DNA of 64,000 bases, from assembly GCA_902728285.1 (NCBI GenBank), contig CACVBU010001051.1, positions 62,001 to 126,000 on the forward strand. Direction: 5' to 3'. The DNA is from Clytia hemisphaerica. Lineage: Eukaryota > Cnidaria > Hydrozoa > Leptothecata > Clytiidae. The position numbers were made by a program, and so were the translations under genes. Under the pieces are notes generated by a model that saw nothing but the letters and a program-made list of their open reading frames with translations, had not been told where the DNA came from and did no database searches. Of this stretch, positions 23,101 to 34,032 are shown in pieces; position 1 is the stretch's first letter, and each line of letters begins with the position of its first letter.

Positions 23101-25928
23101 TAAATGTCCTTTTTTAATGTTCGATGATTACCGATCGAAAATTGATCGCGCTTTACCGCAAAACTTGTCTTCTTGAAACAAAAGGGCGAAATGCTTTTTT
23201 AATGATTTCCAATGATTAGAGCGGCTTTTTTGAATTGTGTTAATCGACCACATTTAAAAGGGACTGGATTCGATTAACCTTTTTTGACGGTACTTGTTTT
23301 TCTAGTTCTAAAAGTTATTTATTATGGGCAGTTCTAAATGACGTCATTTAGTCTTCATCCCATACGCCCTTTTATACAAACAGAATAAGAAACCAGCTTC
23401 GAAAATAAACAGGCATCTTGGATTACGTTTTTAAACGGCTTTTTGTCACACCTTGTAAATGCCACACAATTTAACAAAACCGTTTATGAAGTGTCAGCCT
23501 TTTAAGTTTCTTTGAATTTTCGAAATGCGTTTACTGTGATGCTTTCGATGGGCTGAAAAGGATGGAGGAATGTTTTTCATGATACCTCTACTCATTTTAC
23601 TTGGTTTGAAGTTCCCGAAATTCTTCTCACTACCGCCATTGAATACAATCCTTAATATAGATTTCATAATCCATAATCTTATATCAAATTATTAGAGTGT
23701 ATTGTATTAACCTCTTCAAATCCACGAATGATGTTCTATACTTTCTTTCATATAATAATACGTTTTTACCTCTCATTTTCAGTTGACTTACCGCCTGAAG
23801 GGAAAGTGTGTAACGAGCAAGATTTTGTGGAACTCCCTCCTTCAGATATACACAAAAACAAGTTGAAAATCATTAACGGACCTGTACTGGACGAAAGCAC
23901 TGTTGTACATTTACCACCAGAGGAGTCAGTGAATAAGGGAGATTTTGTCAAAAATGAAAATAACAGAACCAAGGTTTGTGTCTAGCTTCTCTTAGCATCT
24001 CCAAAGTAGTTGTGTCATCAAAAGAATCCATCTGGGGACAACGTGATTGTAGAACGTTGTAGAACACTTCTTGCAATAGGTAAACCTCCCACGGAAGTGG
24101 AGTCATATGATGATCATCAATGATATATGGTGTAAATTATCATAGATCGAGTCTCGTTACAACGATAGGGAAAGCAAGGTTAAGATTAAAAATGTACATA
24201 ATTACAGAAGTCATTAGAATCAAACTAAAATATGAGAATCTGATGACTAATGTTATTTTCATCTTTTTCCAGGGCGAGACATCAAGCATAAGCAGCACGC
24301 TGTGACGTCACGTGCGTGACAGATAATGACGTCATAGAAATCCAGCTGAACCAATCAGAAGAAGAGGACGAGGACCAATGGATGTACAAGTGGTATGATT
24401 TCCATGAAAATGGCATCGTCAGTAAACAGGTTAGTTTGAAGTACGCAGCAAGAATACGTCACACCATTTTTTGTAAATGTACCATTTATCCTTTTCAACA
24501 AAATGGTAAAATTCTTAGAATCTTTGAATTCATACGTTCTTCTTAAATGAGCCATAAAATTGGTAATTTTTCGGACAGCTTCATTTCCAGGATTTGAGGA
24601 AACCATTAGCTCGCATATTCGCCATGTCAATGCTAACAATCTTTTCCTCCTTCTCTAGGACGTTAATCGTCTGATGGATTCCATTTGCAATGTCGTCACC
24701 AACTCTCTAACATCTGATCATCAAAAACACAACAACATGCAATCACGTGATCGAAAGTGTTCTTCACGTGATCGAAAGTCTTCACTTACGGCACCGAATA
24801 ATTTGAAAGTTCATCTAGAGATTAGCCAACGTCGTCGACGGAAATCGGCAAACCAGAACGAACAATACGTACACACTAGAGAACCGTTGTACGATGTCGA
24901 TAAGATTCAAACGAAAAGGAAAGCATACAATAAATATTGTGCGGCTCGAAAATATAATGACCTTATTTTCCCACCACCAAACTCTGAGGAGGCCGAGAAA
25001 GTAAGCACTTATATCGAAGAGAAAATTTTGAAACATCGACGTTTTAACGTTTCTTCGGACGCCAAACCGTCCAGAACAAGCTACCGTGATATTAAACAAA
25101 ATAGTAAAAAGACTACTTGCAGTCGATGCACTAAAAGCCATGATTTAAACGAACACAGCAGACGAAAGCACCACCATCATCACATTAGTGAATCTGATAC
25201 TCACACACACCCGCCTCGCCGGCGTTCCGAACGAGAAAAGAGATATCATAATGCAGGTGTTTTAGTTACAACACAAACCACTGGTTCACGTACCTGCGAC
25301 TAGAGACTCTACCGCCTGTCACCGAGTTGTCAAGCGAGACGGGAGTTGTGATATTAGTGCGTCTGATCCTTCACTTTCACCTTCCTCGATCTCTGGGAGT
25401 GAAACACCTTTCAGTTGTGATGAAGTGTTCACACAACATCGTTGCTCAGAGAAAGAAAGCAGCGACTCCAACTCCAACGAAAGCAGTCTACGTTTCAACC
25501 ATTCTTGTTCTTGTAATCGAAAATTAAAACTCCAATGTTGTGAAAATATATATCACGCAAGAAGGTGCCACCGTAAAAGCGATTCGGCCTTACCCACAAC
25601 AACTTCAACCACAAACACTAAAGAACGTTGCTCGAAAGTACGGCAAGAACCTACTTCACCTTACTCAAGAGGCTTGACAACACATGGAGAATGCTCTACT
25701 CATCATGAAGGTCGAAACGAGCATCGAAAAAAGTTCAGAAGGCCTGCAGTAGAAGTTGACAGCGTATCAAAAACACCAGAGATTTCCCGTAGCTCAACGC
25801 GACCGGAAGTTTGGCCTGGTAAGGCCGCTTCCGTCGTAAATGTACCGGCGGTAACGAATCCCGTTAATATGGAAGAACTTTGTTTTTGCAAACGAATGCT
25901 CGGGCTAGACCATCCATGTAATCACTAA
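20139..25928 (+). CDS. NKD: Naked cuticle (NKD)-like Wnt antagonist, 5' coding exon missing
   Basis: Exons read here: 20139-20189, 21603-21769, 22831-22879, 23783-23973, 24346-24429 (start uncertain), 24659-25256, 25327-25928 (join uncertain). Naked proteins are myristoylated cytoplasmic scaffolds that bind Dishevelled through an EF-hand and damp Wnt signalling. Landmarks in order: GPEGESF, like the N-terminal PEGDSF of NKD1; VDLPPEGKV; an acidic SEEEDEDQW run; the EF-hand YDFHENGIVSKQDVNRLMDS, split by the 24430-24658 intron; then LKVHLEISQRRRR, matching the LRVKLTVAP-type strand after the NKD EF-hand. The EF loop has His at position 3 where Asp is usual. A His-rich stretch (HHHHH) and Cys/His-rich tail (MEELCFCKRML) follow; vertebrate NKDs end in poly-His. 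The family call is strong. The first exon and two joins are unresolved. A candidate AATAAA lies at 26488. Confidence 0.75.
20293..20528. mobile_element. 236-bp MITE with TA duplication, AAGAAC family (copy 2)
   Basis: It is flanked by TA (20291-20292 and 20529-20530). Termini CACGTTTTTTTT and AAAGAAAACGTG are inverted repeats. The interior repeats GTTCTTA and AAGCCT words. It lies just downstream of the donor of the 20139-20189 NKD exon, inside that intron. Family unknown; TA duplication suggests Tc1/mariner or Harbinger-type mobilisation. Confidence 0.72.
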
Positions 25929-25991
25929 TCCTTACTTTCTTCGATTTCTTATTTTTCAAACACCTTGGATGCCTTTTTCGTACATCCCTTA

Positions 25992-26459
25992 AGGCTTGGG
26001 GACACGAAAGTTTCTTTCGCGTTGGTGCAATGCTACATGCTCCATCCCACCAACATAACAAAAAAAGTGCGTGTCCTATGGTTTCAATTTTTGTTTCATG
26101 GGAAAAAAGTTGAGGGAAATATCCAAAAGATACGCTGATATTGTCCCAAAGATAAAAATGAGAAATTTTGTCCCACTTCAGAAAATTGCGTTTTTCTGTC
26201 GTGTCGCCACCTAAAATTGGATTTTTTTAAGGGGAGATTCATATTTTCAGTTAAAGATTACTCTTGGGAAACTAAAAAGATTTTTCATTTGCACTATTCC
26301 ATTTTTTTTGAATTGTCTTGAGGCTGTTCAAAGATATCGAAATGCGAAAAGTTACTTTTTCATCTGCTGTGTGGCGACATTAGAAAGCGTTTCAGGTTAG
26401 TGGGATGAAGCATGTTCCATTGCACCAACGCGAAAAAAACTTCTTGTATCCCCAAGCCT
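25992..26459. mobile_element. 468-bp inverted-repeat element in the NKD 3' flank
   Basis: Left terminus AGGCTTGGGGACACGAAAGT, right terminus the complement of AGGCTTGGGGATACAAGAAG. Arms extend ~65 bp, sharing CGCGTTGGTGCAATG and ACATGCTCCATCCCAC-like words. TTA flanks each side (25989-25991 and 26460-26462). The insertion starts 64 bp after the NKD-like stop codon, so it probably lies in that gene's 3' UTR. Confidence 0.72.
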
Positions 26460-26978
26460 TTAGAAATTGGGTTCGCCTCAAAACGTCAATAAAACTAAAG
26501 ATGAAATAGTTAGGCAGCTGTGGATATTTTTTTCTAGAATTGGGGCTTTTCAAATATTCTAAATAAGAGTTGAATTTACTAAAAACAGATTATTTATCAT
26601 AGAGTAGGTCTGTGTTTTTGTGTTTATGTCATTGTCATATGTAGGTATTCAGTGACAATTTTAGGACAGTTTTATCCAATACCAAACTCCAAACGTCTTT
26701 TTCTCAAACCTGCAACCGGCTCTTATACACTCTTCAAACTTCCTCTCTTTTTGAAAATTCTAATTTTGTCACTGAAAAAGGAAATAAAATATTTACCGTT
26801 TTTTAATGTAAATAATTGATAATAAAACGAACAATAAAAAGAAAATAAGGAAATCAAATATACCTAGAATTTGCACCTTCGTTTTGTCGGTCAAGCTTTT
26901 TTAGGTATTAGATGTTTTGGACCGAAGCAGTCATCGAGATTTGAAAACTTTTAAGTCAATCGGTCAATCACGACTTAA

Positions 26979-27664
26979 CCTTTCCAGCGCGCAACACTTT
27001 TATATCTTCAGCCCGTCTGCGCGCAACGTTTTTTGATGAAAATGCAATTTTCACGATAACCGTTATAACTTTTTGAAAAATTAACTTTAGAAAAAAACCT
27101 TTAAATTTTTGGAAAGCCCTACCTTTCCCCTTTCTAAATATGTTTAACTGAGTACTTCAAACAAATTTGGACAGAAATTATGAAGCCAGAGAAAAGGTAT
27201 ATGAAAAAACAATGTCGCGAAAAAGTCATTTTTTGGTGCAAAACTTCAAAAAATTATAGAGAACTGAAAAATTGATAAAAACACTTACTTTTTTCTTTAG
27301 AAGGTTTCTTCATAGTTAGGTAATACAATTCCATACTTTTGAAAAGCCAAATAAAACTCTAAAACACTTTTATAAACCCTTACTTTCATAGCTAACTTTC
27401 TGCCTCCTCCAGTTTCACAAAATCACGCAACACAGCTTGGTCTACCATTTCTATTTTTGAAAAATGTTGCGTCATACCAAAACAAACCCCGATTGTTTCT
27501 TATCGGAAATTTCACGCTGATTCCGATTTTTTAATCGGTTTTACCGTACCTCTGACGGTTGGGGCGTAATCTGACCAAATATAAAGGTCACCTTAAAAAC
27601 GTATCAGATACGTCTTTCGGAACGTATGGCGAACGTATCAGATACGTCTTTCGGGGCGGAAAGG
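26979..27664. mobile_element. piggyBac-type non-autonomous element, TTAA flanks
   Basis: TTAA at 26975-26978 and 27665-27668 bounds a 686-bp segment whose ends are CCTTTCCAGCGCGCA and GGGGCGGAAAGG, short imperfect inverted repeats. TTAA target duplication with C-rich termini is the signature of piggyBac-mobilised elements. Near the right end the word AACGTATCAGATACGTCTTT occurs twice in tandem. No transposase ORF is present. Confidence 0.65.
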
Positions 27665-28469
27665 TTAATCTTGAAAAAATGGTATGCTGTATAGGAGCAT
27701 AGGATCTCAAAAAAGCGTTTTTAATTTGAACCATTTATTGAACAAAACACTTTTTGCTGCCTCTGCAGACGAAGCCAATTTAATTTGTTGTTTTACAGGC
27801 CGAGCTACCTAAAAAAAAGGGTCGGTCGGTCCCGGCGAAAAAAATAAAATAAAAGTAGAATTTCACCTCTAAAATCTGCTAAGGCGGCAAAAGCTATTAT
27901 GTACATCTTGAAAATAATGCAAAATAGATAATAAAAAGACACGAAAAGGTCTTCATGGATAAAATGAAAAAATCAACCTAAAATTCTCAAAACCTTGGAA
28001 AAACTACCAAAATTTTGAAAAATTCGCAATAAAAATAAAAATGTATTACCAAAATCATTTTCATTTTTATTTCTATTTTTGGAATTTCAGGGTCGGTCGG
28101 GTTAAAACAACCAATCAAATTGCTCTCGCCTTAAAATCATTAATTCAAAAGAGTCATCTGTTCTAACTTTTTTTTCGAAAATATTTTGAATTATTTTTCT
28201 CAAACATCCTAGTGCTCTTTTCAACATTATATGAATTGTTTCATTTGAAGCATTGGTTGGGAAAAATGTCAAGCAATAAGTAGAAACAGTTATCGCACGT
28301 TACTGAGTGCAATAAGGAATATATTTTTCGAGCTCAGATTCTCCATCATTTCTCCATCAGTCTTTAAGAGCTTTAAATTTCAGAAAAATAAAATTCTACC
28401 TTAACATACAAAGTTCTGAAATAGCTTCCCGTGGCGAATCTAACATTTTTCTGTTTTACCGAAATTCTA

Positions 28470-28844
28470 CCCGGGGGGGGGTGGCACTCGATCTGAAAAC
28501 GACCATACGTTCGGCCCAAAATTTGGCTTCTAAAATTGGACCCTTACAGTGCAGTGAATTTCCATGAAAAGTCACACCCTTACACTGCACTTTTTCAAAA
28601 TTTCTCGCCCGTTAGGGTGAAAATCTTTGCAATTTTCCAAGAAAATGTGGAATTTTTCCTCCAAAATTAACCAATTTTACCAAAAAATTGGCCTTTTATC
28701 ACAATTTCCTACCCTTACAGTGCAGTTCAGTGCAGTTTTGTAATTTCCTACCCTTACAGTGCACTAGCTGAACTATGAAAAACCTACCCTTAAGGGCCGA
28801 ACGTCTGGTAGGTCATTTACCTTGAGTGCCCCCTCCCCCCCGGG
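28470..28844. mobile_element. 375-bp hAT-type MITE with 8-bp target duplication
   Basis: Termini CCCGGGGGGGGGTGGCACTC and GAGTGCCCCCTCCCCCCCGGG-like right end (28828-28844) are inverted repeats. The 8-bp word AAATTCTA flanks both sides (28462-28469 and 28845-28852). An 8-bp duplication is typical of hAT transposases. The interior repeats CCCTTACAGTGCA and inverted copies; both ends carry ACGTTCGGCCC-type words in opposite orientation. No coding capacity. Confidence 0.85.
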
Positions 28845-28887
28845 AAATTCTATCACCATTTGCATTAATAATGACGCTTTCAAGCAA

Positions 28888-29195
28888 CACTGCATGAAAA
28901 ACTGGGATTTCGGTTTTCTTAAATCTGTAGAAATCCGTTTGAGAAAGGTCAGAAAACGTCTGAATGTGAAATTTCTGTCGCGTTTACTTTTGTAGTAAAT
29001 ATGGTATTTATTTTGAGGAAATGTCTGAATGTGAAATTTCGGCATGTGAAAATATGAATGAACATGTGTTTATTTTATATTTACTACAAAAGAAATATCA
29101 TATTTCCAAGAAATGATATTTCTACTGGGAAATGCCAAAATAAATCAAATTTACGTACAGTGCAGAATTGGGAAATCCCAGTTTTTCATGCAGTG
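28888..29195. mobile_element. 308-bp CACTG-ended MITE with 3-bp target duplication
   Basis: Terminal inverted repeats CACTGCATGAAAAACTGGG and its complement at 29175-29195, flanked by CAA (28885-28887 and 29196-29198). CACT(A/G) ends with a 3-bp duplication fit the CMC/EnSpm (CACTA) group. Inside, AATGTCTGAATGTGAAATTTC-like words recur. It lies only ~40 bp from the hAT-type element on its left. Confidence 0.78.
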
Positions 29196-29679
29196 CAAAT
29201 TACACTTAATTACAAAGAAAAGTAGCATTTTCACGACTTTTGAATTAAGATGAAAAGGGTTGTAGGATCGAGTTTCGGTCACACGAGAGAAGTAATAACA
29301 ATAACGCTATCATAACGAAGCGCTATACCAGCTTGGTCTCCCTAGAGAACAAAAGTACAAATCCGCGTTTCCAAATATTTTCTAGTCATGCATCACCATG
29401 GCCAGCAAACATGTCTTCTTGGCCTTGAGAATATAAACCGCCTTTAGGAAGACCACGCGGTAAAGCAGGGTCCGTCTGATGATCTGAAGCCTGAGCCAAG
29501 TGTGCTATGCACGTTTATGACTTTTCTTATGACCGACTATATATGAAAATATGAAAAGTTCAAAAGAGAAATTCCTTCAAAAACTACATAACATACTACA
29601 CGACACTAGTACATGGCATTAGGTCTATCCAAGGAACAAGTGAATTAATTATATTTAAGCCCATATTCCAACCCATTTA

Positions 29680-30921
29680 GGGAGTGGTCAGAAAGTATCT
29701 ACTAGGGGGGAGTGGAGGATATTTTGAAAAATCCCAAAAAACTTTCGCACCCCCTCCCCTAGCCTGGAAAAAAATTTCGAACCCCCCCTCATAAGGCCCA
29801 ATATTTTTTCGCACCCCCCCTCCCCCCCCCCCCCTAATAGAAAAATTTTTACGCAAAAAAAGAATTCCTACAGATGCGGTACAAAGAGTATTATTTGTTT
29901 GTATGACAGTTTTTTATGTCAAAATTAGGTAAGGGAAATAGTTTAGCCCTGTAAAGTTGAGTATAGTCCTTTAGGGGATCTACCATTTTGATTGACGTTT
30001 ACACCACGGGATTTTTTCCGTCGATTTCCATGGTTACGACGGAATTTCTCTGAAGTAAACAAAAGAAAAAACCCGTGGTGTAAACGTCAATCAAAATGGT
30101 AGTGTGATCTCCTAAAGGAATAGTTCAGGGTTAAAATAAGAATCAACGAGTTATTTTCTCTGAGTTTCCCTGAGTTTTGGGAGAAAATTACGGCTTATTT
30201 TCCCTGATACAAAATCTCCCTACATTACAGAGGCATCTCAATTGCTCAAAATATCCTGAGGGGCCACCATGGTTGGCCCCGAAGGGAGAAAATTTTGAAG
30301 ATCAGGTACTCGAGACCCTAAAATACAAGCTATTCTGTTGTTAAAAGGAGTCTGAAAAGTAAAATTCTCTGAGTTTGAAATTTCCCTATAAACCTATATT
30401 TTTCAGGTTTTCGAGGGTCTGTCAACGCTCTGTGTATGTAATTTATAAGATATTAGTAGACTAAGGAGGCACAACCATGGTTTGCGCCGACGGGAGAAAA
30501 TTTCGATGTTTTTCACCACCATTTTAGCTAAAAGACACTTTGTTTTGACAAATTTCTTTCTAAAAAGTACTTTTTCAAACCACTCTGATGAGCTGTGAAA
30601 GCCACTAATCTACTTCCCTCATCTAGCTCAATGCTACAAACCAAAAGGGCAAGGCGATGATGCCCAAATAATGTTAGTATGACATGTACATATATGTAAT
30701 AAAATAAATTCCGAGTTGTCGGAATTTATTTTTGAAATCTTGAAACGTAAAACTATGAAATTAGACTTCCTACATTTTCTCTTGAGTTGCCCAAAAGATT
30801 TGGAACCCCCCCTTAAACCCTCAAAAAAAATTTGAAACCCCCCCTAAACCCTCGAAAAAATTTTGGAACCCCCCCTAGAATCCTCCAACCCTCCCCTAGT
30901 AGATACTTTCTGACCACTCCC
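29680..30921. mobile_element. 1242-bp element with GGGAGTGGTC inverted ends
   Basis: Left end GGGAGTGGTCAGAAAGTATC, right end its complement, flanked by TTA on both sides (29677-29679 and 30922-30924). Subterminal G/C-runs (CACCCCCTCCCC type) occur on both sides. Inside, 29980-30110 is a second inverted repeat built on ATTGACGTTTACACCACGGG. Two words around CACCATGGTTGGC / CACAACCATGGTTTGC (about 30268 and 30470) recur at about 61990. No transposase ORF. Confidence 0.8.
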
Positions 30922-31652
30922 TTAATTTGCTGAGGAGTAGAACAAGGAAACGTTTGATTTGGTTTATGACAAAAAAATCATTATTGAAACAAAATGAATC
31001 AGAAAATAAACAAAAATTAACAAAAAATATAAAACAATAAAAATACTAATAAAAACAAAGTTTACTCTTAAAGAAATGTCATTACAAAAATTCCCATTTT
31101 GACCCAACATCCCAATATTAAGCCTCGACTTTTAGATTCGTCAAGGACAAGCCTTTCCTAAAATAATATAGCATCACAAAATCAAGACCTAAAAATTTTA
31201 AAACTAATAAACTAATAAAGGGTTTAGATCTTAAGTTTTTCGAAAACAAAAGCGAAGAAAGTGACTGGGTTATAATGTTTATGTTTATAATCTGTATTTA
31301 GGATTGTTTTGGTTTAGCCAATCACCACTCTTAGAAGTTCATTTAATATTTATCCCAAATCTGGATGAAAAAAAGAAACGGTCCACCAGCCTGAGCAGAT
31401 TCTCTTCCGGATCCATGGCCTTTACAGTGTGGAGTAATCAGAATTTTCTCGAACATTAATGTCATATCGTTGGGACTTAACGGTGCAAGATTTCACGTCA
31501 AGTAAACTGATGGAGTTGTTTAAATTTGACGTCATTAGACGCTGGTTAATTTGGACCCCCGCTTGAATCCACTAATTCATAACCAAAGAAAATAGAAAAA
31601 GAAAATGCACAAATAATTTCTACTAAAAGTTCTATAAACAATTATATTATTC

Positions 31653-33996
31653 TTATAAATTATCAGTGGATGCAATTTTTCTGGTTGGTTGTTGAAATTC
31701 CACCTCTATATCGCTGGTGTCAGGTGAATCACGTACTTCACTATACCATTGCGACGTCAACTTTTGCATCTCGTGTTGAGCATTCCGTAATTCCTGAGAG
31801 AGAGCGTGTAAAAAGTATAGAAAAGAAAAATAACTTAGATTTCCGCAAAACAGAAACTTGGTTGAATGTCAAGAGTTGAATGTCAAGATTCATTTATAAA
31901 AAAAGATAAAATCTGGTAAAATCAGGTTTCCTTGAAAGATTGGGTATACGATAACAGTTCTTTCACAATGTTTTATCTTTTCATGGTGCTAACTAACACC
32001 TCGTTGAAATATGCAAGTATGCTGAAATATGCTAAGGATCTGGAAAGCGAGCGAATGAAGAGGGAATAAATAACATGATTTACCTGTCTGGTCACTTTCC
32101 TGGTTAGAAAGGGTACGAGGTATTTAGCGTCGATCTTTGTGAAACCTTTCATTGCGATTCGTTTAGTTAGACGCCACTCATCATCCGTCAGTTGCTCTGC
32201 TTCAACTGCACTTCCCTATACACATGGAAAGGTAGAAGAAGAAATAAAACAGATTGCCAAAATTTTTCATACCATCATTATAATATGGTAAAAATTCCTA
32301 TCCTTCTGCCTTCGCTATTAAAAACAACAAAATGAGGCTGATACAGTTCTTTCGTAAATAGGAAACGTCATGGAATATCTGAAGAATTAAAATTACCTCT
32401 GCAGCAGTTTTACTGAGACTAAGTTGGCCTTCGTTCTCGTTGTTTCTCTCCCTGCGATCCATACACTAAATCGAAGAAGAAAACTTAAAATTTACAGGGC
32501 ATAAGAAATTAATCATTTCAACAATATTTTTGGAAACATAATCAAATTTGCATATTTGGGGAGTTTAATAGACGATATCGGCTTTCCGAATTCTCCCCAA
32601 ATGATTACCCATGATGCATTGCGCAAAAAAATTCACGGACAATATTGACCTACTGAATGTTTTTGCGCAATGCATCATGGGTAATCATTCGGGGAGAATT
32701 TCGTTAAGCCGATATCGTCTTCTATTGATAAGAGTTTCAGTGAGATGAGATACCTTAAGCAAAGGAAGGGTGGATCCACCAAGAACCAACAAAGTGAACA
32801 AAACGATGACCAGGGTGGTGGTCACCAAAAGTCGCCGTTTGTCTTCTTCCAAACTATCCAAATTGATGGCCAATGCAAAAGCAATGGCTCCTCGAAGACC
32901 TGCACGAAACAAAATGAAGAACTTTCTGTAAATTTAATCTCTATTGTTTTAATATTGAACCTTAAGGCTTCTCACCTCTATGAAACTACTATGAAACATT
33001 TGAAAAGAAAAACTGTAACCCAGACAGTTTGCTCCACGAGCTGTGTCGAAAGTCTAAAAGATAAAAGAAAATAATGTCGACAGAGATTTCATGAATGATT
33101 TTCAAATAACTTTTATCAACTTACCACTGAACCACATGATCAGTTGGTTTCTTCTTGAAATTTTCGTTTCACGGAAGTAATTTAATACGAACGTCAAGGG
33201 AAATATGTTGACAGCTCTCCCAACTAAAATTAAGACCTATGAACAAAATGAAATGAACACTCAATTGCATACTGAATCAGAATCAGTAAATTTAAGATAG
33301 ACAAGTGATACTTTTATGGACCTACCTGGTTATGCATTTAACACATATATAATTGATATCTACATAAGCGTGACCATTAAACAATCATTCAGAACACAAA
33401 TAGTGACGATCTATTAAAATCAGTCGTTTGTTTCTTATAGAAAAACGTTTAGAAACCAAAATTTCATGCTCTTGAAATATTCTTTCATATTCAAGACTTC
33501 GAGAGCAAAAAAACATATCTCATCAAAAAATTCTTTAATTTTAAGAACATTGATGTATGCTTATTAATAGTGATTCTTATTAGGGGTAGGGGGTAAAAGT
33601 CGGTATCTTCAGATCTTCTTCGCCTGGTGCTTTTTCTGTTCCATATAATGATAGAAGACATTTAAAAATTTTTTTTTTTTATTTTATGCATTTTTGACTA
33701 ATGCCAGCCCAAAAAACTGCCCGGGGGGGGGGGGGGGGCTTTTTTACCAAAAAATCAGCTTTTTTGAGGTTTATTCTTCATATCTCTTCCAAAACTTGCT
33801 CAAATTCAAGATTTAGTGTTTTTTATGAAAATTTAACCTATTGTGATGCATTCTGCGCAATTTTTAAGGTCAGAAGTCCAAAATCGGCCGAACCCCCCTG
33901 GGGGTACTTATTCGCACTACATGCAAAAATTGGAAAAAATGGCATTTTCTGGCCTTTTCAGTCCGTAAATATGTCAAAACTTAGTTTTTTTTTGAC

Positions 33997-34032
<36 letters not shown>

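Noticed and set aside
28773..29045. 90-codon minus-strand ORF
   Set aside because: It spans parts of two MITEs and their junction.
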